Below are positions 35,654 through 43,267 of a stretch of DNA of 64,000 nt, one piece after another. Each line of letters starts with the position of its first letter. Within the stretch, counting starts at the first letter, position 1. The stretch is from positions 1 to 64,000 of the forward strand of contig JAFWOB010000137.1 in the NCBI GenBank assembly GCA_017510065.1. The letters are read 5' to 3'. This DNA comes from Parasporobacterium sp. (lineage in GTDB: Bacteria > Bacillota > Clostridia > Lachnospirales > Lachnospiraceae). The translations under genes and the position numbers were made by a program. The notes below the pieces were generated by a model. That model was not told the DNA's origin. It was given only the letters and a program-made list of their open reading frames with translations, and did not search any database.

Positions 35654-36772
35654 TTACAGCTTGATCTCTTTCCCTTCTGCAGCCGATTTATAGATCGCAT
35701 CCAGGATCTGGGTCACGACAAATGCCTGCTCCGGCTTTACGCACGGATCTGTATCATTGATGATACACTCCAGCCACTGCTTGCATTCAATGTCTTTCGG
35801 TTCAGAAGATCCGCCTTCAAAGAAAGCGATCGTGCCGGTATCGGACAGGCTCTGCTCTACCAGATTGCCGTGATAGGTTCCGTTCACGATCAGATTGTAT
35901 TCTCTGCCTGTTGCATTTCCGCCTGCCATTTCGCCGACGATTTCAGCTCCGCCCTTTGTACCGCACAGAGTGCAGGCAGCTTCACGAGAATCTTTCATGT
36001 TGATTGCCCATGCAGCCTCCAGGAAGATGGTTGCGCCGTTTTCGAATTTGATGAAGCCGAAAGCAGAATCTTCTACTTCGAAGTTCTTGGTATCCCATGC
36101 GCCGAACATATTGCCCTGAGCAGCGAGATCTGAATGACCGAGTTTTTCAAAAACAGAACCCATAACAGATACCGGTTTGTAATTGTTCATGCACCACAGC
36201 GTGATATCAAGTGCGTGTGTTCCGATATCGATCAGCGGACCGCCGCCCTGTTTGGACTTATCCGGGAATACGCCCCATGTCGGAACCGCTCTTCTTCTGA
36301 TCGCATGTGCCTTAGCGAAATAGATCTCGCCGAACTCATCCGCTTCGCAGGCTGCATGCAGCAGCTGAGTGTCCTGACGGAATCTGTTCTGATATCCGAT
36401 GGTGAACTTCTTGCCGGATTTCTTCCATGCATCCATCATTTTCTGTGCAGATTCTGTGTTGTGCGCCATCGGCTTCTCACACATAACGTTCTTTCCTGCT
36501 TCAAATGCTGCGCAGGTGATCGGGCAATGTGCCACGTTCGGGGTACATACATGAACCACATCGATGCTTTCATCCTTCAGCAGCTCATTGTAATCTGTAT
36601 AATATTTTGCGCCTTCCACGCCATACTGTTCACAGGCTTTCTTTGCGCGTTCTTCAATAATATCGCAGAACGCCACCAGTTCGCACAGATCTTTCTGAGC
36701 AGAAAGTGCCGGTAAATGTTTCTGATTTGCAATACCACCGCAGCCGATAACTGCTACTTTTAATTTTGCCAT
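35654..36772 (-). CDS. Gfo/Idh/MocA family sugar oxidoreductase (B)
   Basis: 372 residues. VAVIGCGGIANQKHLPAL for NAD(P), CEKPMAHN, and GGGPLIDIGTHALDITLW with the conserved D-x3-H. The C-terminal substrate domain is full length. It is the first catabolic gene after the ABC-transporter genes and is the best candidate for the first oxidation step (DgpA-like), by position and general resemblance only. 44 bases separate it from the permease gene. Confidence 0.85.
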   Translation of the reverse strand: MAKLKVAVIGCGGIANQKHLPALSAQKDLCELVAFCDIIEERAKKACEQYGVEGAKYYTDYNELLKDESIDVVHVCTPNVAHCPITCAAFEAGKNVMCEKPMAHNTESAQKMMDAWKKSGKKFTIGYQNRFRQDTQLLHAACEADEFGEIYFAKAHAIRRRAVPTWGVFPDKSKQGGGPLIDIGTHALDITLWCMNNYKPVSVMGSVFEKLGHSDLAAQGNMFGAWDTKNFEVEDSAFGFIKFENGATIFLEAAWAINMKDSREAACTLCGTKGGAEIVGEMAGGNATGREYNLIVNGTYHGNLVEQSLSDTGTIAFFEGGSSEPKDIECKQWLECIINDTDPCVKPEQAFVVTQILDAIYKSAAEGKEIKL

Positions 36773-36816
36773 TTTATAAATCTCCTATCTTTTCTTTAAA
36801 ACTTTTCTTGTTTCAA

Positions 36817-37806
36817 TTATGCAGCCTGGGCGGTTCCATCGTCCAGTTTTTTCTGGTTCACAGCTGCCTGTTCATGGCTGGAACTGATCTTTCTGTTCAG
36901 GAACAGTGTAAATGCCACGGACGCCAGAAGAACGATACCTTTGATCAGCTGGGTCAGACCGGAATCGGCACCAGCCAGGGTCAAGCCGTTGGTCAGGATG
37001 ATGATCGTGAATGCGCCGATGATGATCTTGTACAGCTGGGATTTCATACCGCCGTTGACCGGGATACCGCCGATGAACATTGCCATCATAACGTTCATTT
37101 CAAAGGAAACGCCGACCTTATTATCCACAGCGCCGATACGAACAGCATTGAAAACTGCGGCAAAAGCACACAGTCCGCCTGAAATAATGAACGCGATGAT
37201 CTTGATCTTCGCAACATTGATACCGACATGCCTCATGGCGACTTCATTTTCACCGATACCTTTCAGGTATACACCGTAGGGCGTATAGTTATAAACGAAT
37301 AATACAAGCAGGAACAGAACGATCAGTACAATGATCTTGAACACTGTATTATTGATAAAGGACAGTGATGCAGGAGGCACTGCCGGGGATGCGGCAAAGA
37401 ACAGGTTGTTCAGCGCCTTGAACGCGATCATGATAGCCAGAGACATCATGAAGGTATTGGCGCGGAATTTCGCATTCAGAGTTCCCAGAAGAGCTCCGGA
37501 CGCAATACCGATGATCAGAGCTGCCGGAAATACCAGCCAGGCGCTGGCACCGCCTGCTACACAGGCAAAACCGCCTGCCAGGCCCAGCAATGCACCATGG
37601 GTAATATCCGTTCCGCCCATAGTCGTTGCAAATACCATACCAAATCCGGCAACGATGATCGCAAATCCCTGATTGAACATACTCTCCAGATTGGAAACGC
37701 TCAATATTTTATCAAAACCATCTATAATACCAAAGATAATCAGCATGAATGCCAAGATCAAAAATGGTATTACAGTTAACCACGGAAAATTCTTTTTTGT
37801 CTTCAT
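36817..37806 (-). CDS. Ribose-type sugar ABC transporter permease (1)
   Basis: 329 residues, about nine or ten membrane helices of the BPD_transp_2 (RbsC) family: GGTDITHGALLGLAGG, GTLNAKFRANTFM, VYLKGIGENEVAMRHVGI. The start codon shares one base with the stop codon of the ATPase gene, so the two are translationally coupled. It imports the sugar or glycoside together with the permease at 39317 and the ATPase. Confidence 0.9.
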   Translation of the reverse strand: MKTKKNFPWLTVIPFLILAFMLIIFGIIDGFDKILSVSNLESMFNQGFAIIVAGFGMVFATTMGGTDITHGALLGLAGGFACVAGGASAWLVFPAALIIGIASGALLGTLNAKFRANTFMMSLAIMIAFKALNNLFFAASPAVPPASLSFINNTVFKIIVLIVLFLLVLFVYNYTPYGVYLKGIGENEVAMRHVGINVAKIKIIAFIISGGLCAFAAVFNAVRIGAVDNKVGVSFEMNVMMAMFIGGIPVNGGMKSQLYKIIIGAFTIIILTNGLTLAGADSGLTQLIKGIVLLASVAFTLFLNRKISSSHEQAAVNQKKLDDGTAQAA

Positions 37807-39317
37807 TACAGCATCACCTCGATTATCTTGTCTTCAATAAAGTCTGTTGTTCTGCTGAGCATTCCGGCCATTTCATGATCTTTCATGACCAGCAGCCTGT
37901 CAGACATACCCATTGCTTCCGGAAGTTCGTCAGAGATCAGGATAATGGCGATGCCTTTCTCCTTCATCTGCTTCATAACGCCGTAAATATAAGCTTTAAC
38001 ACCGATATCCACGCCTCGTGTCGGGCAGTCCAGGATGACATATTCCAGATCCTGTACCAGCCAACGGCTTAAGTTGACTTTCTGTTTATTACCGCCGGAC
38101 AGGCTCTTCACTACCTGACCCAGTCCTGAAGATTTGATCTCAAAATCCACCGAGGCTTTGTTGGCCAGTTTATTTACACGGGCGGGACTAAGGAATTTGA
38201 GGGGGCCCTGGGTTAAAAGCCTGACATTCGGCACAGAAATATTCTGCCCGATAGAAGCATCCAGCATCAGTCCGTCCGCATCACGGTCCTTGGACAGATA
38301 TGCGCCGTTGGTCTGGATCATATCCTTTGGCCCTTTCAGCTGTCTGTTTGCCGGAACATATATGATGTTTCCTTTACGGTGCTCGGAAAGACCAAACAAT
38401 GCAGGTCCTACGGAGTGGATACCGCCGTCAGACAGACCGCAGACACCCAGGATCTCACCTTTATGCAGATCAAAACTGATATCATTCAGCTCGCCGGGAA
38501 CTGTCAGGTGTTCTACTTTCAGGACAACGTCCTGCTGATACATTTCCTCCCGGTCTGCACGGTAATAATCTCCGGAGACCTCACGTCCGATCATCAGACG
38601 TTTCAGTTCATCCATTGAATATTCAGATGTCGGTCTGGTGTCGATGATCTGTCCGTCTCGCAGTACGCTGATATGGGTGCAGATCTCCATCATTTCTTCC
38701 AGATCGTGGGTGACCATCAGGATGGTTCCTCCTACTTCCGGAGAAGTGAAATGCTCGATGAATTTATAGAGCATTTTACGATTGTCATGAGAAAGTGCCT
38801 GAGAGATCTCATCCAGGATCAGGAACTTCGGATCAATGGAGAGCGCTCTCGCAAGTTCCAGGACTTTCCTGTTCTCAATAGACATGTTTCCGGCGACACC
38901 GGTCAGCGGGACCTTGGTCAGGTTCCATTTTTCAAAAGTAGCTTCCGCTTCTTTTTTCATTCCTGAAAGGCTTACCAGAGGACCTGATTTAAATTTACCG
39001 GTTCTTCCGAGAAACATATTGGTTACCGGATCCAGAGGTCCTACCACACCCAGTTCCTGAAGAACCATTGCCACATGATGCTCATTGGCGTCCACAGGGT
39101 TTGACGGAGCGTATTCCTGGCCGTTCAGATACATTTTGCCGCTGGTAGGCTTCTGAATACCGCAGATCATGGAGGCAAGGGTGGATTTGCCGGAACCATT
39201 CTCTCCAGCAAGACCCAAGACGGCTCCTCTGGGGATTTCCAGGTTCAGATCATTATTGGCCTTAGTGGCACCAAAGAATTTGCAGAGATGTTCTGTTTTT
39301 AATACGATATCTGCCAT
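37806..39317 (-). CDS. Ribose-type sugar ABC transporter ATP-binding protein
   Basis: 503 residues with two fused nucleotide-binding domains, as in RbsA. Domain 1 has Walker A GENGSGKST, Walker B FLILDE and the H-loop VTHD, but a poor signature (MSIENRKVLELARAL). Domain 2 has the canonical signature LSGGNKQKVNLSRWL, yet a degenerate Walker A (GLSDGGIHSVG) and Walker B ending DC instead of DE. So each composite ATP site mixes good and degenerate parts, as is common in this family. It overlaps the flanking permease genes by one base at both ends. Confidence 0.92.
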   Translation of the reverse strand: MADIVLKTEHLCKFFGATKANNDLNLEIPRGAVLGLAGENGSGKSTLASMICGIQKPTSGKMYLNGQEYAPSNPVDANEHHVAMVLQELGVVGPLDPVTNMFLGRTGKFKSGPLVSLSGMKKEAEATFEKWNLTKVPLTGVAGNMSIENRKVLELARALSIDPKFLILDEISQALSHDNRKMLYKFIEHFTSPEVGGTILMVTHDLEEMMEICTHISVLRDGQIIDTRPTSEYSMDELKRLMIGREVSGDYYRADREEMYQQDVVLKVEHLTVPGELNDISFDLHKGEILGVCGLSDGGIHSVGPALFGLSEHRKGNIIYVPANRQLKGPKDMIQTNGAYLSKDRDADGLMLDASIGQNISVPNVRLLTQGPLKFLSPARVNKLANKASVDFEIKSSGLGQVVKSLSGGNKQKVNLSRWLVQDLEYVILDCPTRGVDIGVKAYIYGVMKQMKEKGIAIILISDELPEAMGMSDRLLVMKDHEMAGMLSRTTDFIEDKIIEVML

Positions 39318-40303
39318 TATTTCGCCACCCCCTTATAGTTCAGACGTGCCAGCACGCCGCAAATGATAACAACTGCACCGAGGATTACTTCCTGCAGTGT
39401 TCCAGCCTGTACGCCCATAATGGTCAGGAAGTTGAACAGTGAGCTGACAAAGATACCGGCTCCTAACGCTCCCACAGGCTCGCTGATCCAGGAATTAAGG
39501 GACATTGCGATAAGCGTTACGGCAAGAGCCTTGAAAATGGTAGAAAGGCTGGCAAGACCGGAAGATGCTGAGATGGAACCTGCTTTACTGATATTCAGGA
39601 TCGCAGCAGCACCAACGATCACCGCACCAATGATCGCGGCTATAATAAGCGCTTTTCTGCGGTTGATACCGACAGCAGAGGAAACACCGGGGTCTCCGCC
39701 GATCGCCTTCAGGTTGATTCCGATAGAAGTACGATTATAGATAAGATAAACGATCACAAAAATGACCACCATGATAATCACGTTGACCGGCCATCTGCCA
39801 AGCACTCTCAGATCATCACCCAATGTGATAACGGCAGAACCTGCTGTCTTTGATCTGGCCTGTGTCCACATTACCATGATAGCCTCAAAGATCAGACCGC
39901 ATCCCAGACCTGCGATCCAACCCGGAATTTTCAGAAATTCGGAACAGAAAACGACCATCAGCTCACAGATCACGATCACGATAAACGGAGCAATGATCAG
40001 TCCGACATAGCCTAGGCCTGCATCCATGGCCAGGATCGCGCCGATGTTAGCGCCTAAGATCACCTGTGCACCGATGGAAAGATCGACCAGACCGGTACCG
40101 AAGATGAACATCATACCCCAGGCAACCACCGTTGGGAACACTGCCTGCGGAAGAATATTCTTCGTGATATTCTTCATGCTCAGCATTTTTCCTCCGGTGA
40201 TCAGATGCATGATAACAATTAGAACAATCAGTAATACAAGCAAAAGGATCTGTTTAAACAGAGGCTTGCTTGTAAATCCTTGTTTTGTTGCTGTTTTTGT
40301 CAT
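39317..40303 (-). CDS. Ribose-type sugar ABC transporter permease (2)
   Basis: 328 residues from the ATG at 40303 (GGGAGG 6 bases ahead; the upstream in-frame start overlaps that SD). RbsC-type membrane protein: DLSIGAQVILGANIGAI, NRTSIGINLKAIGGDPGVSSAVGI, EPVGALGAGIFVSSLFN. Forms a probable heterodimer with the permease at 36817, since two different permease genes flank one double ATPase. Confidence 0.9.
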   Translation of the reverse strand: MTKTATKQGFTSKPLFKQILLLVLLIVLIVIMHLITGGKMLSMKNITKNILPQAVFPTVVAWGMMFIFGTGLVDLSIGAQVILGANIGAILAMDAGLGYVGLIIAPFIVIVICELMVVFCSEFLKIPGWIAGLGCGLIFEAIMVMWTQARSKTAGSAVITLGDDLRVLGRWPVNVIIMVVIFVIVYLIYNRTSIGINLKAIGGDPGVSSAVGINRRKALIIAAIIGAVIVGAAAILNISKAGSISASSGLASLSTIFKALAVTLIAMSLNSWISEPVGALGAGIFVSSLFNFLTIMGVQAGTLQEVILGAVVIICGVLARLNYKGVAK

Positions 40304-40320
40304 AATATCCTCCCACACAC

Positions 40321-40415
40321 ATCCGAAATGACATATTAACTCATTTTCGGATCTTTCGAAGAATGCGTGTCATTCTCCTTATTAATTCGGCGGCACTCGT
40401 TTCCGAGGCCGCCGA
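40321..40415 (-). terminator. Two hairpins between the binding-protein and permease genes
   Basis: One stem at 40387-40415 (TCGGCGGC, CTCG, loop TTTC, CGAG, GCCGCCGA) and one at 40321-40352 (ATCCGAAA/TTTCGGAT). Neither has a U-run. This is the usual layout after a binding-protein gene, allowing more binding protein than membrane parts by partial termination or mRNA protection. Confidence 0.6.
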
Positions 40416-40458
40416 GTGGTTTACTTCATAATGCTGTTTCTGATTAAATAGGTTTTCC

Positions 40459-41547
40459 TTATTCAGTAATGCCATGAGCTGCTGCACGCTCATCGATGCT
40501 GTAGCTGTACAGAGCATTGACGAAATCATCATATGTGCCGTTGACCAGTGCTACAGTCTCTTCCTGTGAGTAAGGAGTTGCATTCAGGAATACTTCTTCA
40601 TAGAGTGCATATTTGTCAGCCGGAACTTCGAACGGAGCAACATCATCGATGTACGGAACGTTGCCGTCAGCATCCTTCAGCTGGTTGCCATGCAGATATG
40701 CTTCCAGAAGAACAGCTGCATAATATCCGCATACCCAGAAGTCGCCGTTGATCATCTGGATCTTGCCCTGTGCTTCATAATCCAGAGCCTGCTTGTCAAG
40801 ACCGGAGGTCACGACCGGGATATCTTCTTCTGCATTGTTCAGTGCGTTGACAGCTGCAATACCGAAATCAGAACCGGTACCATAGATGAAATCAGGCTCA
40901 TTCACGATCAGGGAGTTTTCAATCTTGGTGGTAGCATCATCGATATTCTCGCAGTTCAGAACATCAAGGATCTCGCCGCCAGCTGCTTCGAATTTCGCTC
41001 TGAAGGCTTCCAGACGCGGGGTGTCAGTGGGATCACCAATGGTAGCTGTAGCAACCAGAACGGTCTTGTAGCCCTGCTCGATCGCATAGTCAGCGATTGC
41101 TTCGCCATAAACAGCGTTAGCCGGTCCGATAGATCCTACATAGAACGGATTCTCGCAGAATGATTTGTGCATTTCCGGATCCGGAACTTTATCGTTGAAG
41201 ACAAACGGAACTTCATATTTGGAGCAGATTTCAGCTACAGTCGGATACAGATCCGGAACCGGGAGCCAGATCAGGATACCGTCACAGCCAGCGTTGCACA
41301 TATTTTCAACGTCAGCGATGATCTGCTCGATCTGGAAATTGTCATTGGTTCCCATCGGGGTATCGCCCATATGTGCGATCGCATAGTCTGAGTTGTTAGC
41401 AAGTGACAGAAGTGCATAAGAGCCTGCGCCGAAATAGTTGTAGCCAACCTTGAATCCTTCGCCTGCTTCTTCTGCAGATGCGATGCCTGCGAATGCCGTA
41501 ACGAGCATAGCGCAGGCTGCGATAATTGCGATAATTCTTTTCTTCAT
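40459..41547 (-). CDS. Sugar ABC transporter substrate-binding protein
   Basis: 362 residues, periplasmic-binding-protein-4 (ribose-type) fold. The signal peptide ends ASA-EE at about residue 25; no lipobox cysteine follows, so it appears to be released or held otherwise, which is unusual for a Gram-positive importer. GCDGILIWLPVP and YGTGSDFGIAAVNAL mark the two lobes. The SD AGGAGG precedes the ATG. Upstream is a strong terminator, so it has its own promoter. The ligand is unknown; context suggests a glycoside. Confidence 0.88.
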   Translation of the reverse strand: MKKRIIAIIAACAMLVTAFAGIASAEEAGEGFKVGYNYFGAGSYALLSLANNSDYAIAHMGDTPMGTNDNFQIEQIIADVENMCNAGCDGILIWLPVPDLYPTVAEICSKYEVPFVFNDKVPDPEMHKSFCENPFYVGSIGPANAVYGEAIADYAIEQGYKTVLVATATIGDPTDTPRLEAFRAKFEAAGGEILDVLNCENIDDATTKIENSLIVNEPDFIYGTGSDFGIAAVNALNNAEEDIPVVTSGLDKQALDYEAQGKIQMINGDFWVCGYYAAVLLEAYLHGNQLKDADGNVPYIDDVAPFEVPADKYALYEEVFLNATPYSQEETVALVNGTYDDFVNALYSYSIDERAAAHGITE

Positions 41548-41690
41548 ATTTTTCCTCCTGAAAAATCATGTGTGACTGCCCACTCGGACAATCTTTATCA
41601 GATGTGGTTATTGTAATTTATTTATCTCAAAACAGCTTTTTAAAAGACGCAGTATTTCTGATGATTTTTTTCAGATTTCAGAAGGCAGAA

Positions 41691-41732
41691 AAAAAGAAGA
41701 GACAATTTTTGCAAAATATGTCTCTTCTTTTT
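41691..41732. terminator. Terminator after the second alpha-like gene
   Basis: Arms AAAAAGAAGAGACA/TGTCTCTTCTTTTT with a 14-base loop and U-runs on both strands. It separates the regulator transcript (araC, beta 2, alpha 2) from the transporter operon. Confidence 0.85.
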
Positions 41733-41762
41733 TCATTTTTTGCACTTCAATGATCTTTATCA

Positions 41763-42770
41763 TCAGATCATATCCAGTATGTTTTTATTCATGGCTACAT
41801 AATGAGCCAACTGCTCTTCGCAATCCACTTCTGAATAAAAATGATGCCCTTCAAATTCACTGGCAATAAACCCTTTATAGCCATATTCCACGAATTTCGG
41901 GATCAACTCTTCATACGGGATACAGGGATCATGTCTGTCATTATCCAGATAATAGAATTTTCCGTGGATATAAAATACACAGTCTATTACGTCCCGGAAC
42001 TGTTCGATTCTTGCCGGATGATTGAATTTGCCGAACATCTCTGCAGCATAATGCTTTTCGATCTCTGTGAAATCCCCGTCTTCTATCCTCTTCAGGCAAT
42101 ACGTTTCCCGTTCTGCCGGATTATCAGGAAAAGAGCAATTACCCTCTTCATGGATCTTAACGATCTTGTCCAATGCTTCTTTCCGGCATCCATATTCTAT
42201 TGCCTGACGCAGATACAGAGCATGGGGCATATACTGGAAAATAGAAAAGTCCGGTACAAATCCCAAATATCCCTTTCCTTCTCCTTTCATGATCTTGAAA
42301 TACTCTTTCCACACCGGCACTTCCGGATGATGCGGCCAGTGCATTTCGATGGTAAGCTTCATATCCAGCTGTTTGCAGAAGGGTATCATTTTCCGGAAGA
42401 TCGCAGGCGATATGGCGTGCTGCGTTCTTACCATGGAAAATCCAGCCTTTTTTGCATAGATCAGATCATTTACTGTGTACTGGATGATCTCGGCTTCTGT
42501 CAGATCGCGGTCTGTTCTTGTTCCCATATCAATATAGGCTGACCAGCAAACGGGCTCCAGTTCATATTGTTCCAACAGTCCCCGGAACATATAAAGCCAC
42601 TTATCAGAAGGAAACGGATATTCCGGTACCATCTGCGCCGCGACGATCTCAACGCCTTTATATCCCATATCGTGTACTTTTTTCAGACAGCCTTCCAGAT
42701 CAAGCACTCCATGGATAAAGGGAGTGGTAAGGCTGTAAAGTGATACGCCGATCCTGATATCTTCTTTCAT
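41763..42770 (-). CDS. C-deglycosylation enzyme alpha-subunit-like TIM-barrel protein, copy 2
   Basis: 335 residues from the ATG at 42770, with AGGAGG 10 bases ahead (the upstream in-frame start contains the SD). Same barrel as the gene at 32703 (GVSLYSL, CLKKVHDMGYKGVEI, YPFPSDKW) with the metal set Glu142 (TIEMH), Asp174 (VPDFS), His269 (YIHGKF) and Glu305 (ASEFEG). It carries an extra segment of roughly 45 residues (about 195-245) absent from copy 1, so it probably acts on a different substrate. The beta-like gene is directly upstream (30 bases). Confidence 0.72.
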   Translation of the reverse strand: MKEDIRIGVSLYSLTTPFIHGVLDLEGCLKKVHDMGYKGVEIVAAQMVPEYPFPSDKWLYMFRGLLEQYELEPVCWSAYIDMGTRTDRDLTEAEIIQYTVNDLIYAKKAGFSMVRTQHAISPAIFRKMIPFCKQLDMKLTIEMHWPHHPEVPVWKEYFKIMKGEGKGYLGFVPDFSIFQYMPHALYLRQAIEYGCRKEALDKIVKIHEEGNCSFPDNPAERETYCLKRIEDGDFTEIEKHYAAEMFGKFNHPARIEQFRDVIDCVFYIHGKFYYLDNDRHDPCIPYEELIPKFVEYGYKGFIASEFEGHHFYSEVDCEEQLAHYVAMNKNILDMI

Positions 42771-42800
42771 CTGTTTCAAACCTCCTGTCCGCTTCATCTG

Positions 42801-43220
42801 TTATCCTTCACAGGACCTTGTTTCCATCCGGTCGCTTTCCAGTACCAGATAGGTCCCGAAGTACCCTGTATATGGCACGCGGTGTTTCATATACACACGG
42901 ATAGTATGCTCTCCTTTTGAAAGTCCACCCGGCTTCAGAACACGGATCACTGCAGGATCCCTGATAAACCAGTATTCCCGGAACAGTTCCGGAAGTTCTC
43001 CGATCGTAAACTGCTTACCATTCAGGCAGAAGAATACTTCTGTTTCGGAAAGTCTCTGTCCGTCCACTTCAAAATACAGTTCTTCAATACAGCTCAGAAA
43101 ACAACCGCGGTAGGAAGGGTATTTGATCCGGAATTCATATCCGATGACGACCCCGGAAACCGGGACATTGCAGATCGGTGTATTGCAGATCATGATCTCA
43201 TTGTAAGCAACAAAATCCAT
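42801..43220 (-). CDS. C-deglycosylation enzyme beta-subunit-like protein (DUF6379), copy 2
   Basis: 139 residues from the ATG at 43220 (AGGAGG 7 bases ahead). The same beta fold signatures as the gene at 32241: VVIGYEFRIKYPSYRGCFLSCI, VDGQRLSE, DPAVIRVLKPGGLSKGEHTI. The C-terminal part differs and is Tyr-rich. It is paired with its own alpha-like gene, here in beta-alpha order, opposite to the first pair. Confidence 0.72.
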   Translation of the reverse strand: MDFVAYNEIMICNTPICNVPVSGVVIGYEFRIKYPSYRGCFLSCIEELYFEVDGQRLSETEVFFCLNGKQFTIGELPELFREYWFIRDPAVIRVLKPGGLSKGEHTIRVYMKHRVPYTGYFGTYLVLESDRMETRSCEG

Positions 43221-43267
43221 TTCCACGCCTCCTGTAATAATACATAGTTAGTTATTTACTAATTTAC

